Assembly: GCA_910587335.1 (NCBI GenBank)
Contig: CAJUMG010000025.1
Span: 1 to 17,593, forward strand
Source of the DNA: an uncultured Oscillospiraceae bacterium
GTDB taxonomy: Bacteria; Bacillota; Clostridia; Oscillospirales; Ruminococcaceae
DNA: 17,593 bases
Direction of reading: 5' to 3'
Below, piece by piece: positions 8,859 through 16,500 of this stretch (position 1 is its first letter; every line of letters begins with the position of its first letter). The notes beneath the pieces were generated by a model. That model saw only the letters and a list, made by a program, of their open reading frames with translations, had not been told where the DNA came from and did no database searches. The position numbers were made by a program, and so were the translations under genes.

Positions 8859-10277
8859 ATGGACCCGGACGGCAGTAGTTTATTGACCCACAGTATGTTG
8901 GCGGCACCCGCCGCCGTGCAGAATGTCTTGGAAATCAGGACCGCACCGGTGGCCGCGTTTGCGGTGTGCATCGGACTGTTTGTCGTTTTTTTGGCGCTGT
9001 GCGCCTTCTTCACCCTATGTGAAACCGCCTTGGAGGAGTATTCGGAAAGCCGGCTGGAAAAGCTGGCGGACCAGGGGGACCGAAAGGCTGAACGGTTTTT
9101 GCAGCTGGCCCAGCGGTATTCCTCGCTGGCGGCCAAGATCCGCACCGGCTTTGTGCTTTCGGCCATGGCCTGTCAAGGGCTGCTTTTAACCGGACCTTCC
9201 ACCTGGCTTGCCGCGGCGTTTGTCCGCCGGCAGGGGCTGGGACTCAGTAGCGCCCAAGCGCTGAGCCTTGTGATCAGCGTGCTTCTCGGCGGTGCGCTGG
9301 TGCTGATCGCGGGATACCTGCTGCCGCGGCGCCTGGCCTGGCGGGACCCCAACCGAACGGCGGTCAGCGCCGCCGGTGCGCTGGGCTTTTTCGTCCGGCT
9401 GCTTTCGCCGTTTAGCGCCCTGTGCTCGGTTATCTCCAACGGCATTTTGCGGCTGATGGGTATCGACCCGTCCGCCGACCCCCAGGAGGGCACCGAAGAG
9501 GATATCCGGGAGATGGTGGACGCGGGCAACGAAAAGGGGCTGATCCCCCAAAGCGAGCGGGAGATGATCTACAACGTCTTTGAGTTCGACGACCGCACCG
9601 CCGAGGATGTGATGACCCACCGCACCGAGATCGAGGCGGTACCGGTGGAGGAGGATATCGACGAAGCGTTAAAAATCGCTATTGAAGAGGGCTTTTCCCG
9701 CATCCCGGTGTATGAGGACACGCTGGACAATGTGGTGGGCGTTTTGTACGCCAAGGATCTTTTGATGCTCATCGGCAAGGGCAGCGGGGCTCCCCGAACC
9801 ATCCGGGCGCTGATGCGCCCCGCCCTATACGTGCCCGAAAGCACCCGCTGCCGGGACCTGTTCCGCCAGTTCCAGCAGAAAAAGGTGCAGATTGCCATTG
9901 TGGTGGACGAATACGGCGGCACCTCCGGCATGGTCACCATGGAGGATTTGCTGGAATCCATCGTGGGGGAAATCCAGGACGAGTACGACGAGGAGGAGGA
10001 GACCATCACCCAGGTTTCCGACTCGGTTTATCATATCGACGGGTCCGCCGCCTTAGAGGATGTGCAGCGCCTTTTGCCGCTGGAGGTCCCGCCGGACGCG
10101 GATTACGACACCCTGTCCGGCTTGTTGACCGATGCGTTGGGCCGCATCCCCGCCCCGGGCGAACACCCGGAACTTACCCTGTCCGGTATCCGCTTTACGG
10201 TGCTGGAGATGGATGAGCGGCGCATTGGCCGGGTAAAGGCCCAGCTTTTGCCCCCGGATGTGGAGGAGGAAGCCTGA
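8859..10277 (+). CDS. CNNM-CBS-CorC/HlyC-domain membrane protein (hemolysin family, probable divalent-cation transporter)
   Basis: A 472-residue protein. ATG at 8859 is preferred over an in-frame TTG at 8838 because AGGAGG lies at 8841-8846. The N-terminal half is a CNNM (DUF21) domain with about four hydrophobic segments, starting near residue 30 and including CAFFTLCETAL, the position of the family's FFxxxETAL motif, and GYLLPRRLA. A CBS pair follows (about 230-355; DVMTHRTEIEAVP, NVVGVLYAKDLL, IVVDEYGGTSGMVTMEDLL), with an acidic EIQDEYDEEEE link and a C-terminal CorC/HlyC transporter-associated domain (about 385-465). Family members are linked to Mg2+/Co2+ export; the 'hemolysin' name is historical. 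The gene is monocistronic, with its own promoter and terminator. Confidence 0.93.
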   Translation: MDPDGSSLLTHSMLAAPAAVQNVLEIRTAPVAAFAVCIGLFVVFLALCAFFTLCETALEEYSESRLEKLADQGDRKAERFLQLAQRYSSLAAKIRTGFVLSAMACQGLLLTGPSTWLAAAFVRRQGLGLSSAQALSLVISVLLGGALVLIAGYLLPRRLAWRDPNRTAVSAAGALGFFVRLLSPFSALCSVISNGILRLMGIDPSADPQEGTEEDIREMVDAGNEKGLIPQSEREMIYNVFEFDDRTAEDVMTHRTEIEAVPVEEDIDEALKIAIEEGFSRIPVYEDTLDNVVGVLYAKDLLMLIGKGSGAPRTIRALMRPALYVPESTRCRDLFRQFQQKKVQIAIVVDEYGGTSGMVTMEDLLESIVGEIQDEYDEEEETITQVSDSVYHIDGSAALEDVQRLLPLEVPPDADYDTLSGLLTDALGRIPAPGEHPELTLSGIRFTVLEMDERRIGRVKAQLLPPDVEEEA

Positions 10278-10303
10278 TAGAGTCCTTTTGTAAAACAACG
10301 GAA

Positions 10304-10347
10304 AAAGCGCTGGATCTCCAAAAAAGGATCCGGCGCTTTCTTTTTTT
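10304..10347. terminator. Bidirectional terminator between the CBS transporter and the acetyltransferase
   Basis: A 13-bp stem AAAGCGCTGGATC (10304-10316) with GATCCGGCGCTTT (10327-10339), one G-T pair, followed by a long T-run. On the minus strand the stem also ends in TTTTT, so it can end the mscS-GNAT transcript, whose stop is at 10362. Confidence 0.85.
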
Positions 10348-10361
10348 ATCATCGAACCGCC

Positions 10362-10910
10362 TTACCGGCCCTGTTGCTGCTCGTACTCCTCCCGCAACAG
10401 GGAATAGCAGACGTTGTCCAGCACCTGTCCGTCGTACCGAACAGTGCCCCGGCGCAGGGTTCCGTCGTAGTGAAAGCCGCATTTTTCAATTACCCGGCGG
10501 GACCGCTCGTTGAAGGCGTAATGGTAGATGCTCACCATCTCCAGCCGCAGCGTTTGGAAGGCGTAGCGCAGCACCGCCTGCGCCGCCTCGGTCATCAGCC
10601 CCCGGCCCCAGTGCTCGGCGGACAGAGCGTAGCCCAGCTCCCGGCAGCCCGGGTTGCTGCGGCGGCGATCCTCCGCCAGTCCCACCGAGCCGATCACCCG
10701 GCGGGACTGGCGGTCCACCAGCGCCCACACATCCCCGGATTCCATAAACTTCCACAAAACGTTCCGGGATGTCCCCTTGTCCTCGTGGGGCGGCCAGCCC
10801 GCCGCCGGCCCCACCTGTGGATGGCGGCAATAGGCAAACAGATCGTCCACATCCGATTCCCGCCAGCCGCGCAAAAGCAGCCGCGGGGTCTGAAGCTCGC
10901 TGTATTTCAT
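10362..10910 (-). CDS. GNAT family N-acetyltransferase (RimJ/RimL-like)
   Basis: A 182-residue cytoplasmic acetyl-CoA-dependent acetyltransferase. The RimJ/RimL pattern is clear: RLLLRGWRESDVDDLF at the N-terminus, VIGSVGLAED in the beta4 region, ELGYALSAEHWGRGLMTEAA (motif A, acetyl-CoA phosphate-binding loop RGLMTEA), and FNERSRRVIEKCGFHYDGTL at the C-terminus. Family members acetylate protein N-termini, amino acids or small amines; the substrate cannot be read from sequence. The start ATG overlaps the mscS stop as ATGA, which implies translational coupling and one transcript. The length is typical. Confidence 0.92.
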   Translation of the reverse strand: MKYSELQTPRLLLRGWRESDVDDLFAYCRHPQVGPAAGWPPHEDKGTSRNVLWKFMESGDVWALVDRQSRRVIGSVGLAEDRRRSNPGCRELGYALSAEHWGRGLMTEAAQAVLRYAFQTLRLEMVSIYHYAFNERSRRVIEKCGFHYDGTLRRGTVRYDGQVLDNVCYSLLREEYEQQQGR

Positions 10911-11770
10911 GCTTTTTCCTTCCTTCCCTGGATTGGGGGCGGACCGTCCCTTCCGTCCTGCCCGCCGCCCTCCACCAAATGGACATTCAGGTGCGGATAG
11001 GACATCTGCACCCCGTTTTCCTCAAAGCTTTGGCGGACTTTTTCCAGCAGATCATAATAAACGTCCCAGTAATCGGCGTTTTTCACCCATGCTTTTATCA
11101 CATACTGAACGCTGCTGTCCCCATACCCGCTGATCCCCACAAAGGGGGCCGGATCCTCTAAAATGCCGGGGACGGCCCGCAGCGCGCTCCAAAGGGCCGC
11201 CTTGACCGCCGCGGTCTCATCCTCGTAAGAGGCCGAGACCAGAAGGTCTACCCGGCGGGTTGCCCGGGCAGAGAGGTTGGTGACTCTGGCGCTGGCGATA
11301 TCGTTGTTAGGCAGATAGACGAGCTTGTTGTCCGGGGTGGACAGACAGGTGTAAATGAGCCCGATTTCCTGTACCGTGCCGCTGACCGTGCCAAGATCCA
11401 CATAGTCCCCGACCACAAAGGGCTTGGCGGCCAGCACCATCAGCCCGCCGGCCAGCTTGGTCAGCGAGTCCTGTACCGCTAAGCTCACCGCCAGACCCAC
11501 AACCCCCAGTACCGTCACCAGCGAGGTGACCGGAATGCCAACGCTGTCCGCCACGATGAGCACCGTTAAAAACAAAAGGGCGAACCGGGCGGCGGAACGG
11601 ATAAAGTGGTGAAAGCTCTTTTCCACCCGCAGCTTTAACAGCATCCGGTCTACCAGCTTCATCAAAAGCTTGGTGGCGCCAAGACACACCCCCAGCAGCA
11701 CAAGGGCGGTGAGCAGGCTCCCCACCGAAAAGGACCCGATGGGATGAGAAAGGATCTGTTCCAGCTTCAT
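10907..11770 (-). CDS. Small-conductance mechanosensitive channel, MscS family
   Basis: A 287-residue protein. ATG at 11770 has AAGGGGG upstream. It has three hydrophobic helices (about 17-36, 58-78 and 83-110). The third carries the pore-lining MscS pattern LAVSLAVQDSLTKLAGGLMV followed by KPFVVGDYVDLG, and the cytoplasmic beta domain has GTVQEIGLIYTCLSTPDNK and YLPNNDI. This is the minimal three-helix MscS architecture. Such channels open under membrane tension to release solutes during hypo-osmotic shock. It is first in a two-gene operon with the GNAT gene, whose start it overlaps by four bases. The C-terminal tail is Gly/Lys rich and not distinctive. Confidence 0.95.
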   Translation of the reverse strand: MKLEQILSHPIGSFSVGSLLTALVLLGVCLGATKLLMKLVDRMLLKLRVEKSFHHFIRSAARFALLFLTVLIVADSVGIPVTSLVTVLGVVGLAVSLAVQDSLTKLAGGLMVLAAKPFVVGDYVDLGTVSGTVQEIGLIYTCLSTPDNKLVYLPNNDIASARVTNLSARATRRVDLLVSASYEDETAAVKAALWSALRAVPGILEDPAPFVGISGYGDSSVQYVIKAWVKNADYWDVYYDLLEKVRQSFEENGVQMSYPHLNVHLVEGGGQDGRDGPPPIQGRKEKA

Positions 11771-11883
11771 ACAAGCGTCCCCCTTTTGCTAAATCGCCGC
11801 CCTTTGGCGCGGACCCTCCCGTCCCGCTTTACCGCCGGCGCGAAGGGCGAAAGCGGCAAAAAGGCCATGCCGCCTTTGCGGCT

Positions 11884-11912
11884 ATTCTACCACAAACCGG
11901 TCCCGATGGCAA
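11884..11912 (-). promoter_or_regulatory. Promoter of the mscS-GNAT operon
   Basis: Minus-strand TTGCCA (11907-11912), 17-bp spacer, TAGAAT (11884-11889). The leader to the mscS start is about 105 bases and GC-rich. It includes a stem-loop near 11855-11879 (AAGGCGGCA with TGCCGCTTT on the minus strand, one G-U pair), with no clear terminator T-run after it. Confidence 0.65.
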
Positions 11913-11922
11913 CCGGACGGTC

Positions 11923-12105
11923 TTATCCGCCAATACCGCCGAACGGCTCCTCCAGGTACCGGTCGGACCGGATCAGGCCGAACGGGTCGTGCCGCTGGCG
12001 GATGTCCTGAGCGGACGGGACTGTCCAGCGCGGCTCTTCTCCGGTCTGGCCCCAAGCATCGGCCTGCGGTCCGGCGGACTGTGGGTGGTTTTTTGGATGG
12101 TTCAT
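11923..12105 (-). CDS. Unrecognised 60-residue small protein
   Basis: A small ORF of 60 codons with a good ribosome binding site (AAAGGGGA, about six bases before the ATG at 12105). The product is hydrophilic and rich in Pro, Gly, Gln and charged residues, with no membrane segment or signal peptide. The C-terminus SDRYLEEPFGGIGG is distinctive, and I do not recognise the family. It ends just before the mscS promoter, as expected for a separate gene. I find no convincing promoter upstream on its strand, only an isolated TATACT at 12214-12219. It may be a real small gene or a chance ORF in GC-rich DNA. Confidence 0.4.
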   Translation of the reverse strand: MNHPKNHPQSAGPQADAWGQTGEEPRWTVPSAQDIRQRHDPFGLIRSDRYLEEPFGGIGG

Positions 12106-12179
12106 ACTGTATCCCCTTTCTCTTTTGGGTCTTTGCCCGGGCAGCTTTTCCCCGCCCGGCGGATTTAAAAGCGCTTTGC

Positions 12180-12208
12180 TTGACTTTTACGCGTCAGTAT
12201 CCTATACT
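12180..12208 (+). promoter_or_regulatory. Promoter of the GIY-YIG / nucleotidyltransferase operon
   Basis: TTGACT (12180-12185), 17-bp spacer, TATACT (12203-12208), a strong sigma-A match. Confidence 0.75.
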
Positions 12209-12271
12209 AAAGAAGTATAAAATAAAGCTGTACCGCGCAGCCGCAGCCGTTTTCCCCTCCCGTTTTTTGTA

Positions 12272-12285
12272 TTCTGTACACAGAA
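12272..12285. promoter_or_regulatory. Operator-like inverted repeat in the leader
   Basis: TTCTGT (12272-12277), centre AC, ACAGAA (12280-12285). The perfect 6-base arms sit about 65 bases downstream of the -10. The size suits a dimeric repressor site, but chance is possible. Confidence 0.35.
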
Positions 12286-12410
12286 AAGGTATGCGTGGCC
12301 ACAGCGTTTTGATCGGATGGATAAAAAGCGCAGGGAAGGGGCGTTCTGTGCAGATAAACCCCTGATTGTGCGTTTCCCCCATCCTGTTTCAGTAAGAGGC
12401 TTTTGCTAGG

Positions 12411-12680
12411 ATGTATTATGTTTATATGGTTCGCTGTGCCGACCAGACCCTTTATACCGGCTGGACCAACGATCTTGCCCGCCGTCTGGCCGCCCACAAC
12501 AGCGGCCGGGGGGCCAAGTATACCCGGTCCCGGCGGCCGGTGCAGCTGGTGTACGCCGAGGTGTGCCCGGACAAAAGCGCCGCCCTGCGCCGGGAATGGC
12601 AGATCAAGCGTCTGCCGGCCGAAAGAAAGCGGCAGCTGACCGAAAGCGGCAAAATAACCGGCTGGGAGAAGGTAGAATAG
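12411..12680 (+). CDS. GIY-YIG domain protein, UPF0213 family
   Basis: An 89-residue protein made of a single GIY-YIG nuclease fold. The motif appears as YVY (residues 3-5) and YTG (15-17), with the catalytic-type Arg24, Tyr37 (GAKYTRSRRP) and the metal-ligand-type Glu62 in RREWQIKRL. This is the compact UPF0213 (YhbQ/YazA) form, whose cellular role is not settled; nuclease activity is inferred from the fold. The start ATG has a weak AGAGG about eleven bases upstream. Its stop is one base before the next start, so it shares a transcript with the nucleotidyltransferase. Confidence 0.93.
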   Translation: MYYVYMVRCADQTLYTGWTNDLARRLAAHNSGRGAKYTRSRRPVQLVYAEVCPDKSAALRREWQIKRLPAERKRQLTESGKITGWEKVE

Positions 12681-12681
12681 A

Positions 12682-13458
12682 ATGGAATATCCGGAAATTC
12701 TTGATAAGATCCAAACAGCCTACCGAAGAATCCTGGGGGAAAACCTCGTGGGGATCTATGTCCATGGCTCCATTGCCTTTGGCTGCTTTCGGTGGGACAA
12801 AAGCGATATAGATTTTCTGGTGGTGACCCGAAGGGAGCCGCCCCTTCCCCAAAAAGAGGAGCTGCTGCGGTGTCTGCTGGCGCTGGAGCGGGAGGGCGCG
12901 TGTCCCCCCAAAGGCTTTGAGATGAGCGCGGTTTTGGAGCGGGACTGCCGAAACTTTGTCTATCCTACCCCCTATACCCTGCACTATTCCGCCGCCTTTC
13001 GGCAGCAGTGCCAGCAGGATCTGTCCGGCTTTTGCCAGCGGATGAGGGGGACTGACCGGGATCTGGCGGCCCATTTTACCGTTATCCGCGCGGTGGGGAT
13101 CACCCTTTGGGGCGAAGAGATCCCGTCCTTGTTCGGCCCGGTTCCCCGGGAGGATTATCTGGACAGCATTTTGGGGGACGCCAAAAGCGCCGGGGAGAAT
13201 CTTTCGAAGGACCCGGTCTACGGCATCCTGAACCTGTGCCGGGTGCTGGCCTATCAGCGGGAAGGAGCCGTCCTTTCCAAAAAAGACGGCGGCCTGTGGG
13301 GCCTAAAGGCTCTTCCGCCTTTCTGCCGTCCGGTGGTGGAGGCCGCCCTCTCCTCCTATGGCTCCGGCGGTCCCTTCGCGTGGGACGAGGCGGACCTGCG
13401 CCGCTTTTCGGCCTGCCTTTTGGGGCAGATTTTTCCCGATAGAGAGAAAGAATGCTAA
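12682..13458 (+). CDS. AadA-like nucleotidyltransferase (aminoglycoside adenylyltransferase-like, DUF4111)
   Basis: A 258-residue protein, with GGGAGAAGG ahead of the ATG inside the end of the previous gene. The N-terminal nucleotidyltransferase core is intact: HGSIAFGCF (Gly29-Ser30), the metal-binding pair in KSDIDFLVV (Asp42, Asp44), and Glu80 in GFEMSAV at the position of the AadA catalytic base. The C-terminal helical domain has GILNLCRVLAYQREG and LSKKDGGLWGLKALP, the signature of ANT(3'')/ANT(9) enzymes and of the DUF4111 domain. Such enzymes transfer AMP from ATP to streptomycin or spectinomycin. The sequence suggests a chromosomal, diverged member, so the true substrate and any resistance are not certain. 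It is cytoplasmic and second in the operon after the GIY-YIG gene. Its base usage resembles its neighbours and no mobile element flanks it. Confidence 0.85.
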   Translation: MEYPEILDKIQTAYRRILGENLVGIYVHGSIAFGCFRWDKSDIDFLVVTRREPPLPQKEELLRCLLALEREGACPPKGFEMSAVLERDCRNFVYPTPYTLHYSAAFRQQCQQDLSGFCQRMRGTDRDLAAHFTVIRAVGITLWGEEIPSLFGPVPREDYLDSILGDAKSAGENLSKDPVYGILNLCRVLAYQREGAVLSKKDGGLWGLKALPPFCRPVVEAALSSYGSGGPFAWDEADLRRFSACLLGQIFPDREKEC

Positions 13459-13526
13459 AAAAAGCCAGGAAAATTGGAAAAATCTTCATACTGGACCTTT
13501 TTTGTGACTTTTGTGTTACCTGCATT

Positions 13527-13535
13527 TGCTATAAA
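13527..13535 (+). promoter_or_regulatory. Possible extended -10 promoter of the adhesin gene
   Basis: TGcTATAAA at 13527-13535 is an extended -10 without a good -35 (GACTTT at 13506-13511 is the closest). The 129-bp gap after the nucleotidyltransferase also holds an imperfect hairpin followed by TTTTTT near 13498-13503, which might end the upstream transcript. GGAGGG at 13574-13579 is the adhesin ribosome binding site. Confidence 0.35.
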
Positions 13536-13587
13536 AAGAGTATAAGAATGGCAGAACACTGGCTTGACAGCTTGGAGGGCTTGCGAT

Positions 13588-16500
13588 ATGAAAAAAATGA
13601 GAAGGAAACGCAGATGGCCGGCGTGGATTTTGTCGGTGCTGATCCTGCTGGGTCTTTTCCCGCTTCAGACTCTGGCGGCGGAAACCGAAAACCCGGTCCA
13701 TGCGCATACCGCGGATTGCTATGAAGAAATTTTAATCTGTGAAGAAGAGCACCTGACCCACCAGCATGAAGAGGATTGCTGGCAGACCGGGCAGGTCCTA
13801 TCCTGCCAAGAGGAGCACGACCACACCGAGGACTGCTACCAGGAAGAGCAGACCCTCATCTGTGAGCTGGAAGAGGGCGCCGGCGGCGAGCATACCGCAG
13901 ATTGCTACCAAGAAATTTTAATCTGTGAAGAGGCGGCGGACAGCCAGAACGATCCCGGCGAGGGCGATTCCTTGGACGCTGCTCTGAGCCAGGCGCAGGA
14001 TGATGCGCCGGACGAGGTTCAGCAGCTGAGCGAGGCGATCCGCCTGTTTTTGGAAAAATACGATCCTGACGAAACCTATGACGAGGAGGAACTGGCCCAG
14101 CTGCGGCAGGACGGTGCGGACATCCGGACCCGGTATGAGGCGCTGGACGAAGAGGCCCGCCTTCTGGTCGAGGGGTACGACGAATTTGTAAAGACGATGG
14201 CAGCTTTCGAAGCCTCCGAGGAAGCGGAAACAAAGCCCGAAGCGGTGGAGCCCTCCCCGGCGGTGAAAGCGCTGAACGAAGAGATCCAGCAGTTTTTGAC
14301 CGAATTTGATCCTGAAAAACAGTATACCCAGGAAGAACAGTCCGCCTTGCTCGAACGCTTCGAGGCGATTTTGGAAAGCTATGAAGCGTTGGGCGAAGAG
14401 GAAAAGGCCCAGATCGTCGGGCTGGAAGATATCCTGTCCTTTATACAGGACGGGGGGGGGGTATTTACTGTCGCAGACAGCGAGGCTGCGATTGACGGTA
14501 CTCCTTATGCGACCTTGGAAGAGGCGATGGGCGCGGCGCAAAGCGGCGATACGGTCGTCCTGCAGCAGGATGTAGATTTAGAAAGCTATTACTATTTAAA
14601 GAGCGGCAACTCGGTTACCGTGGATTTGAATGGACACAACATCACCTCCCAGTCGACCGCGTTTATGGTTAAGGCCGGCTCGGAATTGACCCTGACCGGC
14701 TCCGGCACCGTCAGCGGCCAGGGCTATGCCAGCGAAAAGGCCGGCGGCGCGGTGGTCGCCTGGGGCGGCGTGATCAATCTGGAAGGGGACGTGGTCCTGA
14801 CAAGCGGCGCGTCGGATCTGAAAAAAGGCGGCGCGGTGTGGATTTACTACGGCGCCTTCCGCATGAACGGCGGCCGGATCGAGGGGACCCATGCCCAAAG
14901 CGGCGGCGGCGTGTATGCCCAGGGCTATAGCAAAGGCTATCCGGGAACCTTTGAGATGAACGGCGGCGAGATCTCCGGCTGCTCGGCCGAAGAGGGCGGC
15001 GCTGTCTGTACGGAATATTACGGAGTCTTTCAAATGAACGATGGCCTGATCACCGATTGCTCCGCCAATACCGGCGCCGGCGTTCGGGTGGGCAACCAGA
15101 TGGTCATGAACGGCGGCCAGATTGCGGGAAACTTTGCCGAATGGTACGCGGCGGGCGTTTTTGTGGATGACTGCGCCAGCTTTACCATGACCGGCGGAGC
15201 CATTGCCCACAACCGGTTGGGCGACGAAAACAGCGGCTTTCCCGGCGGCGTTTTCCAGCGGTGGGATTCTTCGTTGACCGTCAAAGGCGGCGCGGTATAT
15301 GATAACGATCAGGGCGACTTTGCTCTTTGTTACCCAGGTACCAGCTCGGTCATTGCCGCGGGCAAAATGCAGGCGGAGAACATCGCCTTTACCGGCTGGC
15401 GCATCAAGCCGGAATACGGAAGCGGCGAACGAGAGACTCAGGGCGCTTTGCCGGACAAAATGCCCGATTATTATAGCTATATCTATTGTACCGCCATCTA
15501 TGAAAAGGGCGAGGCTGTCTATTCCCAGACCGTCTCTCTGGGCGGCGAGGGCTCCCAGACACAAACCTTTGACGAGGCTAAGGCCCTGGCGGAGCAGATG
15601 ACCGCGTCGGCGGAATGGAACGGCGAGCCCATCGTCATCGAGGTGGGCAAAACCCTGAACGTCTCCGGCGACGAGGAGTGGACCTTTGGGGAAAACGCCG
15701 AAAATATCGTGGTGGAGCGCAGTCCTTCCTTTGACGGATATTTGGTCAACGTCTCCGGCTCCCTTACTTTAAAGGACATCACCATTCAGGGCACCGGCAT
15801 CGGCGGAAAGAACCATTCTCTTATCAAGGTGACCGATGGTCAGCTGACCATCGAGGACGGAACGGTTTTGCAGAACAACGGCGCCGGTACACCCGGCCCG
15901 CTTGACAGCATCAGCCGCGGCAATTACGATGGTGGCGCGGTGTACGCCAACGGCGGCAGCGTGACCATGACCGGCGGACAGATTCGGGGCAATACCTCGG
16001 AGTATCTGGGCGGCGGCGTCTCGATCAACGGCGGCAGCTTTGAGATGACCGGCGGCGAAATTTCGGAAAACGAATCCCACTGCGGCGGCGGTGTAAGCGT
16101 TGTGCGGGGCGGCGAAATGCTTTTGTCCAGCGGCCAAATCGCCGATAATAAAGCGATGATCGGTGGCGGCATCTGTGTCGGCGGCCGTACCACGGCGGAG
16201 TCCACCGGCCAGTCAGAGCTGACCATGAAGGGCGGCGCCATCTCCGGTAATACCGCCAAATCCAACGGCGGCGGCATCTATGTGCAGATGAATTCGGTGG
16301 CCACCGTCACCGCTGGCGAAATTGTCGGCAACCAGACCACCAACGAACAGGATCTCCCCACCAGCCACCGGGGCGCCGGCATCTATGTAAACGGCGGCTC
16401 CGGCACCAATTCCGGACTGGGCCACGAAAAGCCCGTTGGCCTTAATACCGGGTTGCTCCGGCTGGAGAATGTGGAAATCACCGGCAATACCGCTTCTAAC

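Larger units (their letters stand above)
12106..12410. other. Intergenic region with promoter and long leader of the GIY-YIG operon
   Basis: 305 bp without a convincing gene. It contains the plus-strand promoter at 12180-12208, a TATACT/AGTATA inverted repeat overlapping its -10 (12203-12219), and an inverted repeat TTCTGT-AC-ACAGAA at 12272-12285. A partial second copy of the latter, TTCTGTGCAGA, lies near 12345-12355. The leader up to the ATG at 12411 is about 195 bases. No riboswitch class is recognised. Confidence 0.5.

Noticed and set aside
11860..11877. Short AAAGGC/GCCTTT hairpin with T-run as a terminator for the 60-residue ORF
   Set aside because: It sits right at the predicted mscS transcription start, the stem is only 6 bp, and an alternative longer fold has no T-run.
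12081..12365. 94-codon plus-strand ORF before the GIY-YIG gene
   Set aside because: It crosses the strong promoter at 12180-12208, lacks a ribosome binding site and shows no family pattern.
13452..13724. 90-codon plus-strand ORF at the adhesin start
   Set aside because: It overlaps the adhesin signal peptide in another frame; the frame at 13588 has the ribosome binding site, signal peptide and a long open continuation.
14596..15564. 322-codon minus-strand ORF within the adhesin
   Set aside because: Antisense of the glycine-rich solenoid; the Ala/Gly/His-rich product arises from repeated GGC codons.
14863..16300. Repeated GGCGGC motifs as a possible CRISPR or DNA repeat array
   Set aside because: The repetition is codon-level, from the MNGGxI turns of the beta-solenoid, with no constant repeat or spacer lengths.
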